Shown: positions 1 to 5,708 of the stretch, piece by piece
How the letters are laid out: each line of letters starts with the position of its first letter
Position numbering within the stretch: the stretch's first letter is position 1
Source of the DNA: Comamonadaceae bacterium
GTDB lineage: Bacteria; Pseudomonadota; Gammaproteobacteria; Burkholderiales; Burkholderiaceae_C
Direction: 5' to 3'
DNA: 6,051 nucleotides
Assembly (NCBI GenBank): GCA_947494405.1
Contig: CANLWQ010000129.1
Location: forward strand, 1 to 6,051
Translations under genes and position numbers: made by a program
The notes under the pieces: generated by a model
Databases searched by the model: none
Told to the model about the DNA's origin: nothing
The model's input: only the letters and a program-made list of their open reading frames with translations

Positions 1-1061
1 AAGGCGCGCGCATTGCCGGGGTTGGTTTCCAAATGCAGCACGCGGTTGGCATGGGCATAAAGCACCGGGTCGCTTTTGACTTGCTCGTAGCTGGGCAAGC
101 GAATCACTGAGCGTTCACGCGGGGGTACTTTGATTTTGCCGGTGCTGATGGCCGGGTTGGGCACAAAGTTCAAAGGCGAAACAGTGAAGCCGGTTTTTTG
201 ATTGGCTGCATCTGCCACAGCCTTGGCTTCGTCGTCGCGTGCGCAAGTTTCACCCTGTGCTTGGGCTTGTTCGCTGACCATCAAATACGGGTTCACATGG
301 GCTTCAATGCGCCCTGGCGTGTCCACTTCAGTGCTGTTGATTTCAAACCAATCCGCAGGCGTGTTTCTCACCAAGAAAGCGGTGCCGCGCACATTGGTGA
401 TGTCGGCAATCGGTTCTTTGGCCGCAATGCGGTGCGCCACTTCCACCAATGCGCGTTCAGCGTTACCGTAGAGCAGCAAATCGGCTTTCGCATCGACCAA
501 AATGCAACGGCGCACCTTGTCTTGCCAATAGTCATAGTGGGCTATGCGGCGCAACGAGGCCTCTATGCCGCCAATGATGATGGGGACTTCGGCGTAAGCC
601 TCGCGACAACGCTGGCTGTACACCAACACACTGCGGTCGGGGCGCTTGCCGCCCACACCACCTGCTGTGTAAGCGTCGTCGCTGCGGATTTTGCGATCCG
701 CCGTGTAGCGGTTGATCATGGAATCCATATTGCCGGCGGTCACACCAAAAAATAAATTCGGTTTGCCCAGCGCTTGAAAAGCCTCGGCACTGTGCCACTC
801 GGGCTGAGCGATGATGCCCACGCGAAAACCTTGGGCTTCCAACATGCGGCCAATCACGGCCATGCCAAAACTGGGGTGGTCTACATAGGCGTCGCCAGTG
901 ACCAAAATAATGTCGCAGCTGTCCCACCCTAAAGTAGCCATCTCGGCGCGGCTCATAGGCAAAAAAGGCGCTGTGCCAAAACGAGCCGCCCAGTATTTTC
1001 GGTAACTGGTCAGTGGCTTGGCAATGCGCTGGAAAAAGGAGACGTCTATAGGTGCGTTCAT
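1..1061 (-). CDS. ygiQ: YgiQ family radical SAM protein, N-terminal 353 residues (runs off left edge)
   Basis: The reading frame is open from the ATG at 1061 to the left edge with no stop, giving 353 residues. It matches my memory of the E. coli YgiQ N-terminal region almost block by block: [17 protein letters not shown] near residue 22, then [67 protein letters not shown] and [16 protein letters not shown]. Near the edge it ends in [21 protein letters not shown]. YgiQ proteins are about 700 or more residues, so roughly half is present. The radical SAM CxxxCxxC cluster should lie just beyond the window and could not be checked. The residues between about 270 and 310 are a variable linker. The start is supported because the distance to the PFLPMSR block equals that in E. 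coli; no convincing Shine-Dalgarno sequence precedes it. The family's biochemical role is not established. The gene is divergent from the CHR transporter pair, 50 bases away. Confidence 0.95.
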   Translation of the reverse strand, partial: MNAPIDVSFFQRIAKPLTSYRKYWAARFGTAPFLPMSRAEMATLGWDSCDIILVTGDAYVDHPSFGMAVIGRMLEAQGFRVGIIAQPEWHSAEAFQALGKPNLFFGVTAGNMDSMINRYTADRKIRSDDAYTAGGVGGKRPDRSVLVYSQRCREAYAEVPIIIGGIEASLRRIAHYDYWQDKVRRCILVDAKADLLLYGNAERALVEVAHRIAAKEPIADITNVRGTAFLVRNTPADWFEINSTEVDTPGRIEAHVNPYLMVSEQAQAQGETCARDDEAKAVADAANQKTGFTVSPLNFVPNPAISTGKIKVPPRERSVIRLPSYEQVKSDPVLYAHANRVLHLETNPGNARA

Positions 1062-1111
1062 GAGCCGCTGATTCTAGTTGGCGCAGCTGTTTTGCCTTTA
1101 ACATACCCTCG
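1062..1111. other. Divergent intergenic gap between ygiQ and the CHR pair
   Basis: These 50 bases separate two outward-facing genes and must hold, or overlap, both promoters. On the minus strand TATGTT (1106-1101) is a possible -10 for ygiQ but has no good -35. On the plus strand TTGGCG (1078-1083) with TAACAT 15 bases later is a poor promoter that would leave almost no leader. Nothing convincing was seen, and no clear Shine-Dalgarno sequence for either gene. Confidence 0.4.
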
Positions 1112-1699
1112 ATGTCCTTCGAAAGCTTGGCTATATCCAAAGCCCCCCGCTCCCGCACCGACTTGTTTTTATCCTTCACCTGGCTGGGTTTGCAAGGATT
1201 TGGCAGCGTCTTGGCCGTGGTGCAACGTGAATTCGTCGACCGCAAACAGTGGATGACGCCGTCGGAATTTGCCGAGGAATGGGCGCTGGCGCAAACACTG
1301 CCCGGCCCGAATGTGGTGAATCTCTCGGTGATGTTTGGCGCCAAACACTTTGGCCCTACCGGTGCCTTGGCAGCCATGGCGGGCTTGTTAGTGTTCCCCG
1401 GACTGCTGATGCTGGCCATTGTGCTGAGCTTTCAAGCCTTTGCCCATTTGCCTATAGTGGCCTCGGCATTGCACGGCATGGGTGTGGCCGCTGCGGGCAT
1501 GGTGATGGCTGCAGGTTGGCGCTTTGGACCCAGCCTTCTTCAACACCCCATAGGCTGGCCCTTGGCTGTGGCTTTGACGGTGGTGAGTTTTGTCTTGGCG
1601 GCCTTGATGCACTGGCCGCTGGCACATGTGATTGGCTTGGTGGGCCTGGTTTCTTTTGGCCTCACATGGTGGCGCTTGAAAACCAAGAACAGCAAATGA
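1112..1699 (+). CDS. Short-chain CHR (chromate) transporter, N-type subunit
   Basis: This 195-residue, very hydrophobic protein is the first half of a split CHR-family transporter. Family signs are the amphipathic start leading to LGLQGFGSVLAVVQREFV (residues 25-42), the EFAEEWALAQTLPGPNVVNL block with its conserved LPGPN at 63-67, and a glycine-rich FGPTGALAAMAGLLVFPG segment. About five to six membrane segments follow, ending in a short basic tail. Known short-chain CHR proteins are about 190-200 residues and work as pairs, probably as a heterodimer in the inner membrane that expels chromate. Full-length ChrA proteins are about 400 residues with both halves fused. The ATG at 1112 is preferred because family members begin shortly before a K/R-x-K/R-T-D-L-F motif, here RSRTDLF at 13-19. 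The ribosome binding site is weak. The stop overlaps the next start. The substrate is inferred from family only, and there is no ChrB-type regulator in view. Confidence 0.9.
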   Translation: MSFESLAISKAPRSRTDLFLSFTWLGLQGFGSVLAVVQREFVDRKQWMTPSEFAEEWALAQTLPGPNVVNLSVMFGAKHFGPTGALAAMAGLLVFPGLLMLAIVLSFQAFAHLPIVASALHGMGVAAAGMVMAAGWRFGPSLLQHPIGWPLAVALTVVSFVLAALMHWPLAHVIGLVGLVSFGLTWWRLKTKNSK

Positions 1700-2277
1700 C
1701 TTTGGCGCTTTTCTTAGACCTGTTTGTGCATTTCTGCATGTTGTCGCTGCTGGCGGTGGGAGGCGCTTTGGCCATCGTCCCTGAGATGCACCGCTACTTG
1801 GTCACCGACTTGCAACTGCTGACGGAAACCACCTTCAGCCAATCGGTGACCTTGGCCCAAATCGCGCCGGGGCCCAATATTTTGCTGGTGGCTGTCATGG
1901 GTTGGAATATCGGCTTGCAAGCCGCGGGCGGGTTTGAAGCAGGCTGGACAGCCATGGGCATGGGCGTACTGATGGCAACCAGTTTGCTCACCGCAGCAGT
2001 GCTGCCCTCCTCGCTGCTGAGTTACTTCACGGTGAAGTGGTTGCAGCTGCACCAACATGCGTTAAGCGTCAGGGCGTTTCGATCGGGCATGCTGCCCTTG
2101 GTCATGGGCCTGATGCTGTCAGCGGGATGGTTGTTGCAAACCGCAAGCAACCCGCAAATGGATTGGCGCTTGGTGCTGGTATGCGCAGTCAGCATGCTGT
2201 TGGTGTTGAAAACGCGTGTGCACCTGCTGTGGTTGATGTTGGGTGGTGCGGTCGTGGGTGCGGTCTTGGGTTTATGA
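1696..2277 (+). CDS. Short-chain CHR (chromate) transporter, C-type subunit
   Basis: This 193-residue membrane protein is the partner of the preceding gene. It begins with LFLDLFVHFCMLSLLAVGGA and AIVPEMHRYLV, then carries the family block SVTLAQIAPGPNILLVAVMG with APGPN at 57-61, matching the LPGPN of its neighbour. Further hydrophobic segments occur at about 75-105, 125-145, 152-167 and 172-192. The start is the ATG at 1696-1698, inside the ATGA overlap with the previous stop (1697-1699). There is no clear Shine-Dalgarno sequence, so translation is probably coupled and the two proteins made in similar amounts. The same reading frame stays open leftward to 1249, but that part is the shadow of the first subunit. 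Function as half of a chromate or related oxyanion transporter is inferred from family membership. Confidence 0.9.
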   Translation: MTLALFLDLFVHFCMLSLLAVGGALAIVPEMHRYLVTDLQLLTETTFSQSVTLAQIAPGPNILLVAVMGWNIGLQAAGGFEAGWTAMGMGVLMATSLLTAAVLPSSLLSYFTVKWLQLHQHALSVRAFRSGMLPLVMGLMLSAGWLLQTASNPQMDWRLVLVCAVSMLLVLKTRVHLLWLMLGGAVVGAVLGL

Positions 2278-2298
2278 AACCCATGCCAGCGGTTGTGA

Positions 2299-2345
2299 AC
2301 CCCCAACCCTTGATGAAAGAGATGGGGGGTGAAGTTCTAAAGAAC
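2299..2345. terminator. Convergent intergenic inverted repeats, possible weak bidirectional terminator
   Basis: The 72-base gap between the convergent CHR pair and hsp20 holds two inverted repeats. ACCCCC at 2299-2304 pairs with GGGGGT at 2325-2330 around a 20-base loop, and GTTCT at 2334-2338 pairs with AGAAC at 2341-2345 around two bases. Neither is followed by a proper T-run on either strand, so a classic intrinsic terminator is not demonstrated. Their place exactly between two converging gene ends makes a termination or transcript-end protecting role plausible. Confidence 0.35.
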
Positions 2346-2349
2346 CTTG

Positions 2350-2811
2350 TTAAGCAGCCAAACGCTCAGCCACCAAACGTTTGCCGGTGTCCCCGATCAT
2401 GATTTTGCGAGGAAGTTTTTCCTCAGGAATCACGTTTTCAAGTCGGATCACCAACATACCATTGACCACATCCGCAGATCGCACCACCACGGTTTCAGCC
2501 AAGGTGAACTGGTGTTTAAAGTCACGGGTGGCAATACCTTTATGCAGGTATTCACCATTGGACTGAGCCTTGACTTTGCCCTCAACCACCAGTTTGTTGC
2601 CCTCGGCAGTGATGTCAATTTCGTCTTGCCCAAAACCCGCGACCGCAATTTCAATCGCATAGTCGTGTTGGTCTAACTTGACAATGTTGTAAGGGGGGTA
2701 TGACGTCGCACGCGAAGTCGATTCTGCAGTTTCAAACTGCTCAAATGCATCGATCAGTCGCTCAAAGCCAACCGAACTCAACAATAAATTACGTCCAAAT
2801 GAATAAGCCAT
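2350..2811 (-). CDS. Small heat-shock protein, Hsp20/alpha-crystallin family (IbpA type)
   Basis: This 153-residue chaperone should bind unfolding proteins in the cytoplasm during heat stress and hand them to DnaK/ClpB for refolding. It aligns by eye with E. coli IbpA over nearly the whole length. The variable N-terminal arm (1-37) includes SVGFERLIDAFEQFE. The alpha-crystallin domain opens with YPPYNIVKLDQHDYAIEIAVAGF at 38-60 and continues through KLVVEGK, YLHKGIATRDFKHQFTLAETV (88-108) and the signature ADVVNGMLVIRLENVIPEEKLPRKI (113-137). The C-terminal tail has an I-x-I anchoring motif (IMI, 137-139), needed in this family for oligomer assembly. The start has a strong Shine-Dalgarno sequence 6 bases upstream. 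A sigma-32-like promoter and a ROSE-like leader precede it, so the gene is probably induced by heat at two levels. It lies 100 bases after rlmB and is probably its own transcription unit. The ibpA/hspA naming differs among species, so no symbol is given. Confidence 0.95.
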   Translation of the reverse strand: MAYSFGRNLLLSSVGFERLIDAFEQFETAESTSRATSYPPYNIVKLDQHDYAIEIAVAGFGQDEIDITAEGNKLVVEGKVKAQSNGEYLHKGIATRDFKHQFTLAETVVVRSADVVNGMLVIRLENVIPEEKLPRKIMIGDTGKRLVAERLAA

Positions 2812-2870
2812 GAAGTTCTCCTTAAATTAAGCAAGTGAATCAAATTCCCAGACCCCTAAGGCATCTGGTC
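2812..2870 (-). promoter_or_regulatory. ROSE-like RNA thermometer in the hsp20 leader
   Basis: The leader just before hsp20 can hide its own ribosome binding site. The transcript reads UUGCU (2834-2830) and, after a short loop, AAGGAG (2823-2818). Folding pairs A7-U11, U6-A12, U5-A13 and C4-G14, then a G3·G15 mismatch (2832 with 2820), then U2-A16 and U1-G17, counting from 2834 as 1. UUGCU facing the Shine-Dalgarno sequence with a G·G pair is the hallmark of ROSE elements known from rhizobia and from E. coli ibpA. Upstream lie a small GAAU/AUUC hairpin and a stronger hairpin in which AGACC (2871-2867) pairs with GGUCU (2854-2850), or alternatively CCAGA (2868-2864) with UCUGG (2852-2848). The multi-hairpin layout also fits ROSE. 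Folding was done by hand only. Confidence 0.65.
2818..2823 (-). promoter_or_regulatory. Ribosome binding site of hsp20
   Basis: AAGGAG lies 6 bases before the ATG at 2811, a near-perfect Shine-Dalgarno sequence. It fixes the hsp20 start and is also the segment sequestered in the proposed ROSE-like hairpin. Confidence 0.85.
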
Positions 2871-2876
2871 TTTTAA

Positions 2877-2904
2877 ATCTAAGGGTGCTTAGAGAAGTTT
2901 CAAG
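2877..2904 (-). promoter_or_regulatory. Sigma-32 (RpoH) type heat-shock promoter of hsp20
   Basis: On the minus strand CTTGAAA (2904-2898) is an exact match to the RpoH -35 consensus. After 11 bases comes ACCCTTAGAT (2886-2877), a partial match to the CCCCATNTAT -10 element. Transcription would start near 2870, giving a leader of about 59 bases that begins at the first hairpin of the ROSE-like region. The site lies between the rlmB stop and hsp20, in the position expected for a heat-shock promoter. The -10 match is imperfect, so moderate confidence. Confidence 0.65.
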
Positions 2905-2911
2905 AGGGTAT

Positions 2912-3658
2912 TTAAACTCGGCGCTGCCTGACCGTTTCATACAAACAAATACCGCTGGCCACCGACACATTCAAACTCTCCACGCCGCCTGCCATGGGGA
3001 TGCGCACCAGTTGATCACAAGTTTTACGGGTGAGTTGGCGCAGGCCGTCGCCCTCGGCACCCAAGACCCAAGCGGTGGAGATTTTCAAATCCACGTCATA
3101 AAGGGTTTGCGGCGCGTCGTCGCTGGTGCCGGTGATCCAAATATTGCGCTCTTTAAGTTCATTCAAGGTGCGGGCTAAATTGGTGACCATGAAATAAGGC
3201 ACAGTTTCAGCAGCACCACTGGCCACCTTGGCCACGGTGGCATTGATACCCACCGCATGGTCTTTGGGGGCAATGACTGCATGCACACCCGCGCCATCGG
3301 CAACCCGCAAACAAGCACCCAGGTTGTGCGGGTCGGTGATGCCATCAAGCACCAACAACAAGGCCGGCACATCGGAGGGCAAAGCCTCCAAACACGCATC
3401 CAAAGATTTGGCTATGTCTATGGCATACACGCGTGCCACCACACCTTGATGCCCATGGCTGCCCGCCAACTGTGCCAAACGCGGCCCATCCGACTCCACC
3501 AATTTCACCTTGGCTTCTTTGGCGCGTTCTTGAAACTGGCGCATACGGGCATCGCGGCGGGTCGGGTCGATAAAGACCTCGATCACAGACGCTGGCGTGG
3601 TTTTCAGGCGCACCCCGACAGCGTGAAATCCAAACAATACCTTGATCGGGCTGGCCAT
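2912..3658 (-). CDS. rlmB: 23S rRNA (guanosine-2'-O-)-methyltransferase RlmB (SPOUT/TrmH family)
   Basis: This 248-residue enzyme should transfer a methyl group from S-adenosylmethionine to the 2'-OH of a conserved guanosine in domain V of 23S rRNA (G2251 in E. coli), in the cytoplasm during ribosome assembly. An N-terminal substrate-binding domain (about 1-75) begins with the typical VLFGFHAVGVRL (7-18) and ends with GSHGHQGVVARV (66-77). The SPOUT catalytic domain carries motif 1, LDGITDPHNLGACLRVADGAG, with N112 and R118. Motif 2 is VLGAEGDGLRQL (GAEGDGL at 200-206) and motif 3 is IPMAGGVESLNVSVASG (220-236), which form the trefoil-knot cofactor site. All expected residues are present and the length is normal. 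The start at 3658 has AAAGGA six bases upstream. It follows the hydrolase gene by 19 bases, so it is probably co-transcribed with it. In many proteobacteria rlmB sits after rnr (RNase R); that is not the case here. Confidence 0.95.
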   Translation of the reverse strand: MASPIKVLFGFHAVGVRLKTTPASVIEVFIDPTRRDARMRQFQERAKEAKVKLVESDGPRLAQLAGSHGHQGVVARVYAIDIAKSLDACLEALPSDVPALLLVLDGITDPHNLGACLRVADGAGVHAVIAPKDHAVGINATVAKVASGAAETVPYFMVTNLARTLNELKERNIWITGTSDDAPQTLYDVDLKISTAWVLGAEGDGLRQLTRKTCDQLVRIPMAGGVESLNVSVASGICLYETVRQRRV

Positions 3659-3664
3659 GTGTAA

Positions 3665-3670
3665 TCCTTT
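3665..3670 (-). promoter_or_regulatory. Ribosome binding site of rlmB
   Basis: AAAGGA on the minus strand lies 6 bases before the ATG at 3658, within the 19-base gap after the upstream stop codon. It supports the chosen rlmB start. Confidence 0.7.
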
Positions 3671-3677
3671 TGAAAAC

Positions 3678-4814
3678 TCAATCCGCTGGCGCTTGCAAAT
3701 CTGCCAACGGGTGTGCAGACAAGGGCCAAGGGCTGATAAAAAACGGCGTCACCATGTCAGGGCTGACCTCTTCTATGTGTGCAGGTGACCATCGTGGCGA
3801 ATGGTCTTTGTCTACCGCCAAAGCACGTATGCCTTCAACGGTATCGCTTTGCGCGGGTGTACGCTGCAAATGAAGGGGATGGAAACTGTGGCGAACCATG
3901 TCGCGCTCCATGCGCAATTCGTCACTCAAATTCATCTGCCTCGCCCTGCGCACTTGCATCAGCGTGACGGCCAGCATCAGCGGTGAGCGCTTGTGCAAAG
4001 CATCCAAAGCGTGTTGGTTGTTGGAAGCCTCTAATGCTTTGACAATGCTTGGCACATCAGAAGCCGCAAATGCTTGGTTCAAGCTGTCGGTCCACCAAGA
4101 GGGCTGGTGATGTTGAGCGTCCTGTGTCGCAGCTTGAAAGCCTTGGGTGAACTGCCTTAAAGCCTCAGCCGGTTGAGCCCAGTTTAATTGGGGCAACTGT
4201 GCCCACATCTGGCTCAACTGCTGGCTATCAACCAACACATCTGCCAAGCCCGCATACACCGCTTCAGCGCCATTGAGCATATGTCCTGTCAGCCCCAAAT
4301 ACTCGCCCAAAGCACCTTGGCAACGGCTTAAAAAATAGCCGCCGCCCACATCAGGGAACAGACCTATCATGGTCTCGGGCATGGCCATCTTGGTGCGTTC
4401 GGTGGCAATACGCAAACCAGCACCTTGCGCCAAACCCATGCCGCCGCCCATGACCACCCCGTCCATGAACACCCAACAAGGTTTGGTGTAGTGATGAATC
4501 AGGTGATTGAGTCGGTACTCTTCGGTGAAAAAATCTTCTAAGCGTGGGTCGCCAGCCAATGCAGCGGTATGAAAAAAACGTATGTCACCGCCGGCACAAA
4601 AAGCACCGAAAGCGCCCTCTTTGCCCATGCCACGCATGGCCACGGCTTGTACCCGGTCATCGCCCTGCCAGGCCAGCAGCACATGAGAAATACGGCGCAC
4701 CATGTCCAAGGACAGCGCATTCAAGGCTTTGGCTCGGTTCAAAGTGATGAGACCTACCTGCCCCTGTACCTCGGCCAACACATCACCTTGCGTCAAGACC
4801 GCCAGTTCTTTCAT
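3678..4814 (-). CDS. Enoyl-CoA hydratase/isomerase family protein, 3-hydroxyisobutyryl-CoA hydrolase type
   Basis: From the preferred start this is a 378-residue crotonase-fold protein. Length and motifs fit the 3-hydroxyisobutyryl-CoA hydrolase (HIBCH) branch, which cleaves 3-hydroxyisobutyryl-CoA to free acid and CoA in valine breakdown, rather than ordinary enoyl-CoA hydratases of about 260 residues. Visible are LITLNRAKALNALSLDMV (22-39), oxyanion-hole motifs FCAGGDI (72-78) and MGGGMGLA (122-129), and MPETMIGLFPDVGGGYFLSR, with the family's catalytic Glu (147) and Asp (155). An extended C-terminal part carries SPLMLAVTLMQVRRARQM and DMVRHSF, typical of this branch. The ATG at 4814 is chosen over the in-frame ATG at 4841 because GGAG lies 8 bases before it and the family begins there; 4841 has no ribosome binding site. 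The gene overlaps the 3' end of the transporter gene by 32 bases. Substrate specificity is inferred; other 3-hydroxyacyl-CoAs are possible. Confidence 0.9.
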   Translation of the reverse strand: MKELAVLTQGDVLAEVQGQVGLITLNRAKALNALSLDMVRRISHVLLAWQGDDRVQAVAMRGMGKEGAFGAFCAGGDIRFFHTAALAGDPRLEDFFTEEYRLNHLIHHYTKPCWVFMDGVVMGGGMGLAQGAGLRIATERTKMAMPETMIGLFPDVGGGYFLSRCQGALGEYLGLTGHMLNGAEAVYAGLADVLVDSQQLSQMWAQLPQLNWAQPAEALRQFTQGFQAATQDAQHHQPSWWTDSLNQAFAASDVPSIVKALEASNNQHALDALHKRSPLMLAVTLMQVRRARQMNLSDELRMERDMVRHSFHPLHLQRTPAQSDTVEGIRALAVDKDHSPRWSPAHIEEVSPDMVTPFFISPWPLSAHPLADLQAPAD

Positions 4815-5697
4815 TTGTGAATCTCCAAGTAGCCGCTTCATTCAAAGCCAAGGCAGCCAAAACCAAAACACCGCCCAATAAAACGGACAAGCCAGGTTGT
4901 TCGGCTGCACCCCACCAAGCCCAGGCAATGCCAAACAGCACTTCAAGCAAGGCCAACAAGGCCACCTCATGCGATTTAAGCACCTGCGCCGCCCACACCG
5001 CCAACAAGCAAGGCAAGGCCAGTTGAAACAAACCCAGACCCGCCAACCAAGCCAAGTCAGCTGAACTGGCGACACCCGGCAAAGCCCATGGCGCGGTGTA
5101 AAGACTGGACAACAAAGCACCTACCCACACGGCGGGCATGAAGTCTGCAGGCGCTTCAGAGGCTTGCAAATGTTGCACCACATTCCATTGAACCGCGCCT
5201 GCCAAGGGAACGCACAGGGCGACCATCATGCCTTTCAGATGTTGACCGTCTTCGATTTGCACTTGGCTGATAAACATAAAAGCCATACCCAAACCCGCCA
5301 CCAGCATGGCCCACCAAGTGTGGGGGGCAAGCTGTTTTTTCATGACAAAGCGGGACAACAAAGCGGTGAGCATGGGCCCCACCGCCATGGTGATGAGCAC
5401 ATTGGCCACTGTGGTCATGGTCAAAGCCAGCATGAAAGCGGTGAACATCACCGACCAACACACCCCTGACAACCAAAAAGTTTTTTGCCGCCAAGGCAGC
5501 TGGCGTAACAACTGGCGACCTTTGAGCAGGGGGAGCAAAACACTCAGCGAAACCAGCGTGAAAAAGCTGCGCCAAAACGTCAGCTCAACACCTTGGGCAT
5601 GGGTCATTTGTCTGGACACCAGCCCTGCCATAGACCACAGCAAAGTAGCCAACACCATCAGGCCTAAGGCTTGGGTGTGGCTGAGCTTAAAGGGCAT
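4783..5697 (-). CDS. EamA/DMT family inner-membrane transporter
   Basis: This 304-residue protein is very hydrophobic and has the ten membrane segments of the drug/metabolite transporter superfamily, at about 9-28, 37-57, 74-94, 97-116, 126-145, 155-175, 187-205, 215-236, 245-263 and 268-286. They form two EamA repeats of five. Family landmarks are LATLLWSMAGLVSRQM in the first helix, ELTFWRSFF after it, the end-of-helix-4 segment VGPMLTALLSRFVMKKQL, and in the second half a helix with EVALLALLEVLFGIAWAWW. Such proteins usually export amino acids, nucleosides or other small metabolites; the substrate cannot be read from the sequence. The ATG at 5697 is 11 bases after the typA stop and has only a poor ribosome binding site, suggesting translation helped by coupling. 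The 3' end overlaps the following hydrolase gene by 32 bases. Confidence 0.92.
   Translation of the reverse strand: MPFKLSHTQALGLMVLATLLWSMAGLVSRQMTHAQGVELTFWRSFFTLVSLSVLLPLLKGRQLLRQLPWRQKTFWLSGVCWSVMFTAFMLALTMTTVANVLITMAVGPMLTALLSRFVMKKQLAPHTWWAMLVAGLGMAFMFISQVQIEDGQHLKGMMVALCVPLAGAVQWNVVQHLQASEAPADFMPAVWVGALLSSLYTAPWALPGVASSADLAWLAGLGLFQLALPCLLAVWAAQVLKSHEVALLALLEVLFGIAWAWWGAAEQPGLSVLLGGVLVLAALALNEAATWRFTNERTGGLDAR
4823..4826 (-). promoter_or_regulatory. Ribosome binding site that decides the hydrolase start
   Basis: GGAG (within TTGGAGAT) on the minus strand lies 8 bases before the ATG at 4814. The alternative in-frame ATG at 4841 lacks any purine-rich sequence at suitable distance. This site lies inside the coding sequence of the upstream transporter gene. 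Confidence 0.7.
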
Positions 5698-5708
5698 TGA
5701 AGCGAAAA

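Noticed and set aside
198..755. 185-codon plus-strand open frame antisense to ygiQ
   Set aside because: Its protein is low-complexity and alanine/histidine-rich with no recognisable domain, and it lies wholly opposite the strongly conserved YgiQ coding frame.
532..1419. 295-codon minus-strand open frame
   Set aside because: It is out of frame with ygiQ, crosses the divergent gap and runs antisense through the CHR gene. The protein is rich in R, H, S and P, as expected of a shadow frame.
1249..1695. N-terminal extension of the second CHR gene, giving a 342-residue protein
   Set aside because: This part overlaps the well-supported first CHR gene in another phase and its sequence does not resemble CHR proteins. 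The family match begins exactly at the ATG at 1696.
1112..2277. A full-length chrA broken by a frameshift, rather than two genes
   Set aside because: Each half has a complete domain, its own start and a normal short-chain CHR length, and the ATGA overlap is a common coupled-gene junction. Paired short CHR genes are a known arrangement.
2912..2950. Terminator after rlmB
   Set aside because: No stable hairpin followed by T residues is visible near the stop; the sequence there is taken up by the heat-shock promoter elements.
3257..3664. 135-codon plus-strand open frame opposite rlmB
   Set aside because: It lies entirely antisense to rlmB, whose motifs are intact, and has no recognisable domain or ribosome binding site.
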